A stretch of DNA of 64,000 bases from Photobacterium kagoshimensis (GTDB lineage Bacteria; Pseudomonadota; Gammaproteobacteria; Enterobacterales; Vibrionaceae), in NCBI RefSeq assembly GCF_050337045.1, contig NZ_JAKJSO010000011.1, positions 294,853 to 358,852 of the forward strand. Direction: 5' to 3'. How positions within the stretch are numbered: the stretch's first letter is position 1; every line of letters starts with the position of its first letter. Of the stretch, positions 23,443-33,481 are shown piece by piece. The position numbers were made by a program, and so were the translations under genes. The notes under the pieces were generated by a model that worked only from the letters and a program-made list of their open reading frames with translations, did not search any database and had not been told where the DNA came from.

Positions 23443-26187
23443 TTAGTCAAGGGTACGTTGAATTTCAACAATCTCGAATACTTCGATTTGGTCACCAACG
23501 CGAACATCGTTGTAGTTCTTAACGCCGATACCACACTCGTAGCCGTTCTTAACTTCGTTAACGTCATCTTTGAAACGACGAAGTGATTCTAGCTCACCTT
23601 CGTAGATTACAACGTTATCACGTAGAACGCGGATAGGGTTGTTACGCTTAATTGTACCTTCAGTAACCATAGAACCCGCGATTGCGCCGATCTTAGGTGA
23701 CTTAAATACATCGCGAACTTCAGCAAGACCGATGATTTCCTGACGGAATTCAGGAGCAAGCATACCGCCCATCGCTGCTTTAACTTCGTCAATCAATTGG
23801 TAAATGATTGAGTAGTAACGTAGGTCTAGGTTTTCGTTCTCGATCATACGGCGCGCTGGAACATCAGCACGTACGTTGAAACCAAGGATGATAGCGTTAG
23901 ATGCTGCTGCAAGTACTGCATCAGTTTCTGTGATACCACCAACACCAGAACCAACAACGTTCACTTTAACTTCATCTGTAGACAGTTTAAGAAGTGAATC
24001 AGCGATTGCTTCGATAGAACCTTGTACGTCAGCTTTCAGTACTACGTTCAGTTCAGCAACATCGCCCGCAGTCATGTTAGAGAACATGTTCTCTAGCTTA
24101 GCTTTCTGTTGACGTGCTAGTTTAACATCACGGAATTTACCTTGACGGTAAAGTGCAACTTCACGTGCTTTACGCTCATCACGTACAACAGTCGCTTCGT
24201 CACCCGATGCTGGAACGCCTGAAAGACCTAGGATCTCAACTGGGATCGAAGGACCCGCAGATTCGATGTCTTTACCTAGTTCATCACGCATAGCACGAAC
24301 ACGGCCGTGCTCTAGACCACAAAGAACGATATCGCCCTTACGTAGCGTACCTGATTGAACAAGTACAGTTGCAACTGGACCACGGCCTTTATCTAGGCGT
24401 GATTCAACAACAACACCGCTCGCCATGCCTTCTTCAACTGCTTTCAGTTCAAGAATTTCAGACTGAAGCAAGATTGCTTCTAGAAGACCATCAATGTTAG
24501 TACCTTGTTTCGCAGAGATGTGAACAAACATGTTCTCACCGCCCCACTCTTCAGGGATAACATCGTACTGTGCCAGCTCGTTCTTCACGTTGTCTGGGTT
24601 AGCATCTTCTTTATCGATCTTGTTCACAGCAACAATCAGAGGTACACCAGCCGCTTTTGCGTGCTGAATCGCTTCGATTGTTTGTGGCATTACACCATCG
24701 TCTGCAGCAACAACAAGTACAACGATATCTGTCGCTTGAGCACCACGAGCACGCATTGCGGTAAACGCGGCGTGTCCAGGAGTATCAAGGAAAGTGATCA
24801 TACCGTTGCCAGTTTCTACGTGGTATGCACCGATGTGCTGTGTAATACCACCAGCTTCGCCAGAAGCTACGTGCGCTTTACGGATGTAATCTAGTGTTGA
24901 TGTTTTACCGTGGTCAACGTGACCCATGATAGTAACAACAGGTGCACGAGAAACTGCTTCAGCCGTATCTTCACGATCTGACATTAGCGCTTCTTCAAGC
25001 TCATTCTCTTTACGAATGATAACTTTGTGACCCATTTCTTCAGCAACTAGTTGTGCTGTTTCTTGGTCGATAACTTGGTTAATCGTAACCATAGCGCCCA
25101 TTTTCATCATCGCTTTGATGATTTCGGTCGCTTTCACTGACATTTTGTTAGCCAGTTCAGATACTACGATTGTTTCGCCAATCACTACGTCAGATTTAGC
25201 AACAGTTGCTGACTTATCAAAGCCTTGTTGCATTGACGTAGGTGCATTAACTTGTGGTTTGTTGTTGCGACCACCACGACCACCGCGTTGGTTACGACCA
25301 CCGCGACCTTTGTTACGGTCATCAGATTTTGCAGCTGGTTTCTTCTTCTTACGACGACCGCCTTCTTCTTTACGGTCAGCTTCATCTTCTGCAGCGCGAG
25401 CGTGAGTAGATGTTGTCACGTGGTAATCAGATTTTTCCATGTTTGCTGTTGCCTGATCAGTGTTTGACCAGTTTTTTTCGTTTTGTTCTGCCATCTTGCG
25501 TGCCTCTTCTAGCTGACGCTGACTCTCTTCTTCGGCTTTACGCTTGGCTTCCTCTTCCCGGCGACGTTGTAGCGCCTCAGCTTCTTTCTTAGCCTGTTCA
25601 TCAGCGGCGGCGCGTTTTGCCTTTTCTTCGGCTTTGCGCTTAATTTCAGCTTCACTTTCAACCGTACCCTTGGTTTCTTGTGTCGCTTTTTGGTCTGCCT
25701 CACGCTTCGCCTTTTCTTCAGCTAAACGCTTCTCTTCAGCGTCACGTTTCGCTTTTTCTTCAGCGTCACGTTTCGCTTGCTCTTCTGCCTCGCGTTGGGC
25801 TTGTTCTTGCGCTTGACGCTGTGCTGCTTCTTCCGCTTCGCGGTTAGCTGCTTCATCAGCGGTACGCTGCTCTTCTTCAAGAGCAGAACGTTTTACAAAG
25901 GTGCGCTTTTTGCGCACCTCAACCTGAACATTTTTGTTCTTACCACCCGTACCAGACACACTAAGTGTGCTACGAGTCTTGCGTTGCAAAGTTAAGCGAG
26001 TTGGAGCAGCATCATCACCACTTCCGCCGTGTTCCTTTTTCAGGTGCGAAAGTAGATCCTGTTTTTCGTTTTGATTAACACTATCTTCAGCTTTCTTGCT
26101 GATACCAGCGTCGGCAAACTGTTGAAGCAGTCGATCGATTGGTGTACCAATCTCCTCGGCTAATGCTTTAACTGTAACCTCTGACAT
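23443..26187 (-). CDS. infB: Translation initiation factor IF-2
   Basis: GTPase delivering fMet-tRNA to the 30S subunit. The 914 aa have an IF2_N domain, a long Lys/Glu/Ala coiled coil with repeated units (AEEQAKRDAEEKAKRDAEEK, about residues 125-240), a basic Gly/Arg region (RGGRNQRGGRGGR) and the G domain (MGHVDHGKTS, DTPGHAAFTAM, NKID). Domains II-IV follow. It lies 25 nt after nusA. Internal starts producing shorter IF2 forms, as in E. coli, were not resolved. Confidence 0.98.
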   Translation of the reverse strand: MSEVTVKALAEEIGTPIDRLLQQFADAGISKKAEDSVNQNEKQDLLSHLKKEHGGSGDDAAPTRLTLQRKTRSTLSVSGTGGKNKNVQVEVRKKRTFVKRSALEEEQRTADEAANREAEEAAQRQAQEQAQREAEEQAKRDAEEKAKRDAEEKRLAEEKAKREADQKATQETKGTVESEAEIKRKAEEKAKRAAADEQAKKEAEALQRRREEEAKRKAEEESQRQLEEARKMAEQNEKNWSNTDQATANMEKSDYHVTTSTHARAAEDEADRKEEGGRRKKKKPAAKSDDRNKGRGGRNQRGGRGGRNNKPQVNAPTSMQQGFDKSATVAKSDVVIGETIVVSELANKMSVKATEIIKAMMKMGAMVTINQVIDQETAQLVAEEMGHKVIIRKENELEEALMSDREDTAEAVSRAPVVTIMGHVDHGKTSTLDYIRKAHVASGEAGGITQHIGAYHVETGNGMITFLDTPGHAAFTAMRARGAQATDIVVLVVAADDGVMPQTIEAIQHAKAAGVPLIVAVNKIDKEDANPDNVKNELAQYDVIPEEWGGENMFVHISAKQGTNIDGLLEAILLQSEILELKAVEEGMASGVVVESRLDKGRGPVATVLVQSGTLRKGDIVLCGLEHGRVRAMRDELGKDIESAGPSIPVEILGLSGVPASGDEATVVRDERKAREVALYRQGKFRDVKLARQQKAKLENMFSNMTAGDVAELNVVLKADVQGSIEAIADSLLKLSTDEVKVNVVGSGVGGITETDAVLAAASNAIILGFNVRADVPARRMIENENLDLRYYSIIYQLIDEVKAAMGGMLAPEFRQEIIGLAEVRDVFKSPKIGAIAGSMVTEGTIKRNNPIRVLRDNVVIYEGELESLRRFKDDVNEVKNGYECGIGVKNYNDVRVGDQIEVFEIVEIQRTLD

Positions 26188-26212
26188 GTTGCGCCTCCCT
26201 TGCTAGTAAGTT

Positions 26213-27700
26213 TTAAGCTTCGTCGCTGAACCAGCAGATGTTACGAGCAGCCATGATCAGCGCACCCGCACTTACTTCGTCCAGTCCTTCGATATCAAGC
26301 AAATCGTCTGTACCTTGGTCCGCTAGGTCTTCCAGTGTCACGACACCTTTCGCCGCTAGTTTGAACGCCATCTCACGCTCAAGACCCTCTAAGCCAAGTA
26401 GATCTTCTGCTGGCTCAACACCATCTAAAGATTCTTCTTGCGCAAGAGCAAGTGTTGTAAGTGCTTCTTTCGCACGACCACGTAGAGCTTCAACTGTTTC
26501 TTCGTCTAGGCCGTCAACATCAAGTAGTTCACTTACTGGTACGTAAGCAATCTCTTCTAGCGTTGTGAAACCTTCTTCAACAAGAACGGTTGCAAAGTCA
26601 GCGTCGATATCAAGGTGCTTAGTGAAAGCTTCAATTGACTCTTGTGCTTCTTCTTGGTGTTTCTTCTGTAGATCAGCAACAGTCATTACGTTTAGTTCCC
26701 AACCAGTCAGTTGAGATGCTAGACGTACGTTTTGACCGCTACGACCAATCGCTTGAGCTAGGTTATCCTGCTCAACCGCAATGTCCATAGTGTGGTTGTC
26801 TTCATCTACGATGATAGAGCTAACTTCTGCAGGTGCCATTGCATTGATAACGTATTGTGCAGGGTTTTCATCCCACAGTACGATATCGATACGCTCACCG
26901 CCTAGTTCGCTAGAGACAGCTTGAACACGTGCGCCACGCATACCAACACAAGCACCCACTGGGTCAATACGCTTGTCGTTAGTTTTAACCGCGATTTTTG
27001 CGCGAGAACCTGGATCGCGTGCTGCGCCCATTAGTTCAATCACTTCTTCAGCGATTTCCGGCACTTCAATGCGGAATAGTTCAGATAGCATCTCTGACTT
27101 AGAGCGCGTCATGAACAGTTGGAAACCACGCGCTTCTGGGCGTACTGCGTACAGTAGTGCACGAACACGGTCACCAGAGCGAAAATTTTCACGAGGAAGT
27201 TGATCTTCACGTTGGATAACAGCTTCTGCGTTGTTACCAAGGTCAACGATCACTGCATCACGGTTAACTTTCTTAACAACACCAGTAATCAGTTCGCCTT
27301 CGTTATCTACGAATTGCTCAACGATTTGTGCGCGCTCAGCTTCACGTACTTTTTGTACGATAACTTGCTTCGCTGTTTGGGTCGTAATACGGTCAAACGT
27401 TACAGATTCGATTTCGTCTTCAACGTAATCATCTAGCTGAATGGTTTCATCGTCAAACTGTGCCGCTTCTAAAGTGATCTCAAGCGTAGGTTGAGTCACT
27501 TCTTCTACTGCTTTCCAGCGACGGAACGTTTCGAATTCACCGGTTTTACGGTCGATTTCTACACGAACTTCGATTTCAGCTTCATGCTTTTTCTTTGTTG
27601 CTGTCGCTAGTGCGATTTCAAGCGCTTCAAAGATACGCTCACGAGGAACAGCTTTTTCGTTGGATACCGCTTCTACGACAGCCAAGATTTCTTTGTTCAT
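26213..27700 (-). CDS. nusA: Transcription termination/antitermination factor NusA
   Basis: RNA-polymerase-binding factor controlling pausing, termination and antitermination. The 495 aa have the N-terminal RNAP domain, an S1 domain (GELITGVVKKVNRDAVIVDLG), KH domains (VGACVGMRGARVQAVSSELGGERIDI) and two C-terminal acidic repeats (DADFATVLVEEGFTTLEEIAYV and the helix-hairpin-helix pairs ending LLDIEGLDEVSAG). It follows rimP with a 22-nt gap. Confidence 0.98.
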   Translation of the reverse strand: MNKEILAVVEAVSNEKAVPRERIFEALEIALATATKKKHEAEIEVRVEIDRKTGEFETFRRWKAVEEVTQPTLEITLEAAQFDDETIQLDDYVEDEIESVTFDRITTQTAKQVIVQKVREAERAQIVEQFVDNEGELITGVVKKVNRDAVIVDLGNNAEAVIQREDQLPRENFRSGDRVRALLYAVRPEARGFQLFMTRSKSEMLSELFRIEVPEIAEEVIELMGAARDPGSRAKIAVKTNDKRIDPVGACVGMRGARVQAVSSELGGERIDIVLWDENPAQYVINAMAPAEVSSIIVDEDNHTMDIAVEQDNLAQAIGRSGQNVRLASQLTGWELNVMTVADLQKKHQEEAQESIEAFTKHLDIDADFATVLVEEGFTTLEEIAYVPVSELLDVDGLDEETVEALRGRAKEALTTLALAQEESLDGVEPAEDLLGLEGLEREMAFKLAAKGVVTLEDLADQGTDDLLDIEGLDEVSAGALIMAARNICWFSDEA

Positions 27701-27722
27701 TTCTAATGCCCCAATTTAGCGG

Positions 27723-28178
27723 TTAGAATTTTGGAACCAGGTTGGCCTTGGAAATATTGCTTAGTGCAAACGTTTCATCATTACCGTCTACTTTAAGAGT
27801 GACTAATTCACCCTCAACAGAAATGATGTCACCTTTCCACTTACGACGGTTACCCATCGCCATCTTCAATACCAGGCTGACCTCGTGGCCAATAAATTGT
27901 TGGTAATGTGCAACTTTAAAAAGCGGCCTTTCCATACCAGGGGAAGACACTTCTAAGTTGTAAGCGATAGTAATTGGATCTTCTACGTCCATTACTGCGC
28001 TGATCTGACGGCTAACTTCCGCACAGTCCTCTACAAAAATGCCGTTTTCATGGTCTATGAATACACGCAATGTAGAATGCTCGCCAGCTCGAATAAACTC
28101 CAAGCCAACAAGCTCATAACCCAAAGCAACAACTGGTGCTTCAAGCAATTCGGTTAATTGCATCTCTAAAGCTGTCAA
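27723..28178 (-). CDS. rimP: Ribosome maturation factor RimP
   Basis: Needed for 30S subunit maturation. The frame is open to 28208, but CCAGGGGG sits five nt before a TTG that would give MTALEMQLTELLEAPVV, 151 aa, matching the E. coli length. The start is therefore placed at this TTG. Family motifs are YELVGLEFIRAGEHSTLRVFID, NLEVSSPGMERPLF and ALSNISKANLVP. It is the first protein gene of the nusA operon, behind the two tRNA genes and a terminator-like hairpin. Confidence 0.92.
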   Translation of the reverse strand: MTALEMQLTELLEAPVVALGYELVGLEFIRAGEHSTLRVFIDHENGIFVEDCAEVSRQISAVMDVEDPITIAYNLEVSSPGMERPLFKVAHYQQFIGHEVSLVLKMAMGNRRKWKGDIISVEGELVTLKVDGNDETFALSNISKANLVPKF

Positions 28179-28245
28179 AACAACCCCCTGGAAACAAAAA
28201 AAGGGCATAAAGCCCAGTAAATACCTGAATGGTCATGTTTCAGAT

Positions 28246-28275
28246 AATAAAAAACCCCGAATACGGGGTTTTTTA
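28246..28275 (-). terminator. Terminator-like hairpin between tRNA-fMet and rimP
   Basis: AATAAAAAACCCCG-AATA-CGGGGTTTTTTATT is a long perfect stem with U-run. It stands before rimP, so it either ends the secG-tRNA transcript or attenuates entry into the nusA operon. Confidence 0.9.
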
Positions 28276-28351
28276 TTACTGGACCCTGATATCACAGCGC
28301 TGCTGTGATAGAAAAACAACCTTTCGTAAGAATAGTTGATTTTCGGAAAAG

Positions 28352-28428
<77 letters not shown>

Positions 28429-28486
28429 TCCGAATCTGAGGGCGATTATACGCGTCAGATGTTACTATTTCAAGTAACCAGAATAA

Positions 28487-28571
28487 TGGTGCCGAGAAGG
28501 GGACTTGAACCCCTACACCTTGCGGCACTAGCACCTCATGCTAGCGTGTCTACCAATTTCACCATCTCGGC
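28487..28571 (-). tRNA. tRNA-Leu (GAG)
   Basis: An 85-nt class II tRNA on the minus strand: GCCGAGATGGTGAAATTGG 5' end, anticodon arm CTAGC-ATGAGGT-GCTAG with anticodon GAG, a variable arm, T-loop GTTCAAGTC and encoded CCA. It sits directly after secG, as leuU does in E. coli. Confidence 0.97.
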
Positions 28572-28581
28572 TAAATCTTTA

Positions 28582-28914
28582 TTACTGAGGAATGTCGCTG
28601 TTTACAGGTGCATTCTCAGTTTTTTCTACAACTTGTTCAGTTGCAGGCGCGCTTAGGTCTTCCCAGCCGCTTTTTTCTGCAGATTGTTTTGCGCTTAGGT
28701 TACCAAGAACAAGACTAATAACGAAAAATATCGTTGCACAAACTGCTGTCATTCGAGTTAAAAAGTTTCCAGAGCCACCAGCGCCGAACAATGTTCCAGA
28801 AGCACCGGCCCCGAATGAGGCTCCCATATCTGCGCCTTTACCTTGTTGAACCAAAACTAGGCCAATAACACCAAGTGCAGCCAACAGATAAATCACAAGT
28901 AGAATTTCGTACAT
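28582..28914 (-). CDS. secG: Preprotein translocase subunit SecG
   Basis: Small SecYEG subunit with two membrane helices (YEILLVIYLLAALGVIGLVLV and MTAVCATIFFVISLVLG) joined by the Gly-rich GASFGAGASGTLFGAGGSG loop. Starting at the ATG with AGGTGGAACCC upstream gives 110 aa, as in E. coli. It lies downstream of glmM and immediately before tRNA-Leu. Confidence 0.96.
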   Translation of the reverse strand: MYEILLVIYLLAALGVIGLVLVQQGKGADMGASFGAGASGTLFGAGGSGNFLTRMTAVCATIFFVISLVLGNLSAKQSAEKSGWEDLSAPATEQVVEKTENAPVNSDIPQ

Positions 28915-29110
28915 GGGTTCCACCTATGGTCCATATGGTTAAACTAGCCTTGCAAAGCAACACCAGCAGTCACCCTCAACAAGGGAGCGGAGAGATACTA
29001 GCGAATGCAGCTAAGACTGACAAGTAAAAAATGATGATTTCCCACGATTATGCATCACTTGCACAACAAATAAGCAAAAGTGAGATTCACAGCTTAACGC
29101 TTTATTTGAT

Positions 29111-29143
29111 GTTTCTGCAAACAGCCACTCTGTTTACAGAAAC
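29111..29143. repeat. 14-bp inverted repeat between glmM and secG
   Basis: GTTTCTGCAAACAG and CTGTTTACAGAAAC pair with one mismatch around CCACT, 24 bp after the glmM stop. No U-run follows in the minus direction, so it is likely an mRNA processing or stability hairpin. The rest of the 252-bp glmM-secG gap shows nothing clear. Confidence 0.6.
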
Positions 29144-29166
29144 ACCCTCAGTTAACTTGCTAGCAG

Positions 29167-30504
29167 TTAACAGTTTTCTTCCACAGCACGCGCGATTTCT
29201 AATGCAGAGGCTTGTACTAATTCCGCATTTTCACCTTCGACCATAACGCGAATTAAAGGCTCTGTGCCAGATTTACGTAATAAAACACGGCCAGCCTCAC
29301 CCAATTTAGCTTCCACCGCTTTGGTTGCAGCAATAACAGCGTCAGATTCTAGTGGGTTAGATTCACCTTTAAAACGAACATTCTCCAGTACTTGTGGGAA
29401 CATCGTCATACCATCAGACAGCTCTTTAAGCGACATCTTGCTACCGACGATAGAAGACATAACCTGCAGACCCGCTACAATGCCATCACCCGTGGTCACT
29501 TTATCAAGAAGAATAACGTGACCTGAGTTTTCAGCACCGATCAGCCAATCGTGCTTTTGCAGCTCTTCCATCACGTAGCGGTCACCCACATTGGCGCGAA
29601 CAAAAGGAATACCTAGGTTTTTAAGCGCGACTTCCATCCCTAGGTTCGTCATTAGCGTACCCACTACACCACCTTTTAGTTCGCCACGGCGTAGCGCATC
29701 ACGGGCAATGATATAAGCAATTTGGTCACCATCAACTTTATTGCCTTCTTCATCGACCATGATCACACGGTCGCCATCACCATCTAATGCAATACCAAAG
29801 TCTGCTTTTTCTTCTAACACTTTAGCTTGCAGTGCACGAATATCCGTTGCACCCACTTCATGGTTAATGTTGGTACCGTTTGGTTCGCAACCTAAAGTAA
29901 CCACTTCTGCGCCAAGTTCTTTAAACACAGCAGGAGCGATGTGGTAGGTAGCACCGTGTGCACAATCCACGACAATCTTGTAGTTAGACAAATCATACTT
30001 AGATGGGAAAGTCCCTTTACAGAATTCGATATAGCGACCCGCAGCGTCATCAATTCGGTATGCTTTACCAAGCTGCGCTGATTCAACGCAAGTAAGCGGC
30101 TTATCTAATTCAGCTTCAATCGCTAATTCAATAGCATCTGGCAGTTTAGTACCCTGCGCAGAGAAGAACTTAATGCCGTTATCATAGTATGGGTTGTGCG
30201 AGGCAGAAATCACGATACCTGCTTCCGCACGGAAAGTACGCGTTAAGTAAGCAACCGCAGGCGTTGGCATTGGGCCAGTAAACGCCGCTTGTAGGCCTGC
30301 AGCGGCTAAACCAGCTTCCAGTGCAGATTCCAACATGTAGCCAGAAATACGGGTATCTTTACCAATAAGGACTTTTTTCGTGCCTTGTTGTGATAATACG
30401 CGACCTGCCGCCCAACCGAGTTTTAATACGAACTCAGGTGTAATTGCGCCTTCGCCAACAAGACCACGGATCCCATCGGTACCAAAATACTTACGTTCAG
30501 CCAT
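29167..30504 (-). CDS. glmM: Phosphoglucosamine mutase GlmM
   Basis: Interconverts glucosamine-6- and 1-phosphate for UDP-GlcNAc synthesis. The 445 aa contain the phosphoserine loop VISASHNPYYDNG, the Mg-binding ALDGDGDRVIMVD and the phosphate-binding RKSGTEPLIRVM near the C-terminus. It follows folP by 9 nt, the conserved ftsH-folP-glmM order. Confidence 0.97.
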   Translation of the reverse strand: MAERKYFGTDGIRGLVGEGAITPEFVLKLGWAAGRVLSQQGTKKVLIGKDTRISGYMLESALEAGLAAAGLQAAFTGPMPTPAVAYLTRTFRAEAGIVISASHNPYYDNGIKFFSAQGTKLPDAIELAIEAELDKPLTCVESAQLGKAYRIDDAAGRYIEFCKGTFPSKYDLSNYKIVVDCAHGATYHIAPAVFKELGAEVVTLGCEPNGTNINHEVGATDIRALQAKVLEEKADFGIALDGDGDRVIMVDEEGNKVDGDQIAYIIARDALRRGELKGGVVGTLMTNLGMEVALKNLGIPFVRANVGDRYVMEELQKHDWLIGAENSGHVILLDKVTTGDGIVAGLQVMSSIVGSKMSLKELSDGMTMFPQVLENVRFKGESNPLESDAVIAATKAVEAKLGEAGRVLLRKSGTEPLIRVMVEGENAELVQASALEIARAVEENC

Positions 30505-30513
30505 TTTTCGCTC

Positions 30514-31353
30514 CTAGCGTTGATTCATCTGCATTTTTGTCATTTGGCACACTTTAAGCACATCAACAGTTTCTTCTACGTCGTGTACTCGAATAATTTG
30601 TGCACCTTTCATTGCGGCAATAGCGGCACATGCCAAGCTACCAGCAACGCATTCTGCAGGTTTTTTATCTAATAATTTGAAAACCATCGATTTACGCGAC
30701 ATGCCAACAAGCAGAGGTAAACCGAATTGGTGAAATTGTTCTAAATGTGCAAGCAACTGATAATTATGCTCAATTGTCTTGCCAAAACCATACCCAGGGT
30801 CAAGCAATAGCTGATTTTTCGCAATACCAGCTTGTTCGCACGCCTGAATACGTTCTGCTAGAAAACGACTGACATCTGTCATTAGGTTTTCGTAGCTTGG
30901 TTGGTGCTGCATTGTACGTGGTTGCCCTTGCATATGCATTAAGCACACAGGGACATTTGCCGCGGCAGCCGCAGCAAGCGCGCCGGGCTCTTGCAATGCA
31001 CGAACATCATTAATGAGATCAGCCCCAGCATTGACCGCCGCTGTCATCACTTGCGCCTTGCTAGTATCAATCGAGATCCAGCAATCAAACCGCTCACGAA
31101 TCGCTTCAATCACTGGCACGACACGATCAAGCTCTTCAGCCAGCGAGACATCCGCCGCACCAGGGCGGGTTGATTCACCACCAATATCAATAATACTGAC
31201 ACCAGCTGCGAGCATGTTTTCAACATGGCGCATCGCATGATCAAATTGATTAAAGCGGCCACCATCAGAAAAAGAATCTGGGGTGACATTTAAGATCCCC
31301 ATCGCATGGGAAAAAGACAAATCAAGGCACTTGTCTTTGCTTGTCAAAATCAT
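30514..31353 (-). CDS. folP: Dihydropteroate synthase FolP
   Basis: Condenses p-aminobenzoate with dihydropterin pyrophosphate in folate synthesis; the sulfonamide target. The 279-aa TIM barrel has GILNVTPDSFSDGG, DIGGESTRPGA and LLDPGYGFGKT. It lies between ftsH (93 bp upstream, with a terminator) and glmM. Confidence 0.97.
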   Translation of the reverse strand: MILTSKDKCLDLSFSHAMGILNVTPDSFSDGGRFNQFDHAMRHVENMLAAGVSIIDIGGESTRPGAADVSLAEELDRVVPVIEAIRERFDCWISIDTSKAQVMTAAVNAGADLINDVRALQEPGALAAAAAANVPVCLMHMQGQPRTMQHQPSYENLMTDVSRFLAERIQACEQAGIAKNQLLLDPGYGFGKTIEHNYQLLAHLEQFHQFGLPLLVGMSRKSMVFKLLDKKPAECVAGSLACAAIAAMKGAQIIRVHDVEETVDVLKVCQMTKMQMNQR

Positions 31354-31402
31354 GGGCTATCTTCCATTTCTACCAGGCTGAAAAGTCGGTATCCAGATAA
31401 AC

Positions 31403-31429
31403 AAAAACCCCGAACTTGTCGGGGTTTTT
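31403..31429 (-). terminator. ftsH terminator
   Basis: AAAAACCCCGA-ACTTG-TCGGGGTTTTT, an 11-bp stem with U-run 18 bp after the ftsH stop. It separates ftsH from folP-glmM. Confidence 0.9.
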
Positions 31430-31446
31430 ACGATCAACTCTCAAGG

Positions 31447-33423
31447 TTATGCTTGAGGCTTATCATCTTCGTTAGTTTTTTGTGCTGGTTCATCCGCTAC
31501 ACCTGAAGTGTTGTCATCAGCTTTTGCTTCTGACTGATCTTCAGCTTTTGCTGATTCAGCTTTTGGCGCTTCATCTGATGCTTTTAAGGTATCGTCAGTA
31601 TCACCCCAGCCTTTTGGCGCTCGGATAACGGCTTTACGATCCATCAAGTCATCAATTTGGCCTGCATCAATCGTTTCATACTTCATCAGTGCATCTTTCA
31701 TTGCATGCATGATATCCATATTTTGCGACAGAATTTCGCGCGCTCGCTCGTAGTTACGGTCGATAACGGCACGTACTTCACTGTCGATTGCGCGTGCGGT
31801 ATCGTCAGACATATGCTTAGTCTGCGTTACAGAGCGACCAAGGAATACTTCACCTTCATCTTCTGCATACAGAATAGGACCCATTTTGTCTGAGAAGCCC
31901 CACTGAGTAACCATCTTACGTGCGATATCAGTTGCACGTTCAATATCGTTTGATGCACCTGTCGACACTTTATCAACACCGTAGATTAGCTCTTCTGCTA
32001 AACGGCCGCCGTAAAGGCTTGAAAGCATAGATTCTAGGAACTCACGCGAGTGGCTCACACGATCTTGCTCTGGCAAGTACATGGTTACACCCAATGCACG
32101 TCCACGTGGAATAATCGACACTTTGTACACTGGATCGTGATCCGGTACTAAGCGACCAATAATCGCGTGACCCGCTTCATGGTATGCTGTTGATTCTTTC
32201 TGTTCTTCTGACATCACCATAGATTTACGCTCTGCGCCCATCATGATTTTGTCTTTCGCCAGTTCAAATTCAACCATAGACACAGTGCGCTTGTTACCGC
32301 GAGCTGCAAACAATGCCGCTTCGTTAACAAGGTTAGCAAGGTCAGCACCAGAGAAACCTGGTGTACCACGTGCAATCAGTGCAGGCTCGACATCATTATC
32401 TAACGGTACTTTACGCATGTGAACTTTAAGGATCTGTTCACGACCGCGTACGTCTGGTAGACCAACCACTACTTGACGGTCAAAACGACCAGGACGAAGT
32501 AGTGCAGGGTCAAGTACGTCTGGGCGGTTTGTTGCCGCGATAACGATGATACCTTCGTTACCTTCAAAACCATCCATTTCAACCAGCATTTGGTTTAGGG
32601 TTTGTTCACGTTCATCGTGACCACCACCTACACCTGCGCCACGTTGGCGACCAACTGCATCGATTTCATCGATGAAGATAATACAAGGTGCTGCTTTCTT
32701 CGCTTGTTCAAACATGTCGCGAACACGGGATGCACCCACACCAACGAACATTTCAACAAAGTCAGAACCAGAGATTGTAAAGAAAGGTACTTTAGCTTCA
32801 CCCGCAATGGCTTTCGCTAATAACGTTTTACCTGTACCAGGAGGACCAACCATCAAAACACCCGTTGGAATTTTACCGCCCAATTTTTGGAAGCGGCTAG
32901 GATCACGTAAGTAATCCACCAACTCTTTCACGTCTTCTTTCGCTTCGTCACAACCAGCAACGTCAGCAAACGTGGTTTTGATTTGGTCTTCACTCATCAT
33001 GCGCGCTTTTGATTTACCGAACGACATGGCACCTTTGCCACCGCCGCCCTGCATCTGACGCATAAAGAATATCCAAACACCAATAAGTAGAAGCATTGGG
33101 AACCATGAGATGAAGATTGAAGCCAGTAGGCTTGGCTCTTCAGGTGGTGTACCCATTACTTTAACATTTGCGTTAATAAGGTCGTCTAACAGCTTCTGAT
33201 CTTGATATACAGGCAGGTATGTAAGGTATCGGGTGTTATCACGTTTGAAAACAGTGATTTCACGATCATTGAATCGCACTTCCCTAATCTGATCCTGACC
33301 GATTTCACGGACAAAGGTTGTATAGTCGACTTGACGGCCTGCATTATCCCCTGGACCGAAACTCTGAAAAACAGACATCAGTACAACTGCGATAACTAGC
33401 CACAAAATCAAGTTTTTTGCCAT
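31447..33423 (-). CDS. ftsH: ATP-dependent zinc metalloprotease FtsH
   Basis: Membrane-anchored AAA+ protease. From MAKNLILWLV it has 658 aa: two N-terminal membrane helices (about 5-23 and 98-118), Walker A GPPGTGKT, Walker B IIFIDEID, the arginine-finger region RPGRFDRQ, and the zinc site HEAGH. The C-terminal tail is rich in Ala/Glu/Lys/Asp. The frame starts three codons earlier (MSD). It is intact although the rlmE gene normally co-transcribed upstream is decayed, so ftsH must have its own working promoter nearby. Confidence 0.97.
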   Translation of the reverse strand: MAKNLILWLVIAVVLMSVFQSFGPGDNAGRQVDYTTFVREIGQDQIREVRFNDREITVFKRDNTRYLTYLPVYQDQKLLDDLINANVKVMGTPPEEPSLLASIFISWFPMLLLIGVWIFFMRQMQGGGGKGAMSFGKSKARMMSEDQIKTTFADVAGCDEAKEDVKELVDYLRDPSRFQKLGGKIPTGVLMVGPPGTGKTLLAKAIAGEAKVPFFTISGSDFVEMFVGVGASRVRDMFEQAKKAAPCIIFIDEIDAVGRQRGAGVGGGHDEREQTLNQMLVEMDGFEGNEGIIVIAATNRPDVLDPALLRPGRFDRQVVVGLPDVRGREQILKVHMRKVPLDNDVEPALIARGTPGFSGADLANLVNEAALFAARGNKRTVSMVEFELAKDKIMMGAERKSMVMSEEQKESTAYHEAGHAIIGRLVPDHDPVYKVSIIPRGRALGVTMYLPEQDRVSHSREFLESMLSSLYGGRLAEELIYGVDKVSTGASNDIERATDIARKMVTQWGFSDKMGPILYAEDEGEVFLGRSVTQTKHMSDDTARAIDSEVRAVIDRNYERAREILSQNMDIMHAMKDALMKYETIDAGQIDDLMDRKAVIRAPKGWGDTDDTLKASDEAPKAESAKAEDQSEAKADDNTSGVADEPAQKTNEDDKPQA

Positions 33424-33481
33424 GTCACTCAAGGTGTTAACCTCGCGATAACTAATAGATGAATGTAGACTACTACAGTTT

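Noticed and set aside
25509..25816. Overlapping frames in the infB coiled-coil region
   Set aside because: They arise from the repetitive Lys/Glu/Ala codons of IF2 read in other frames.
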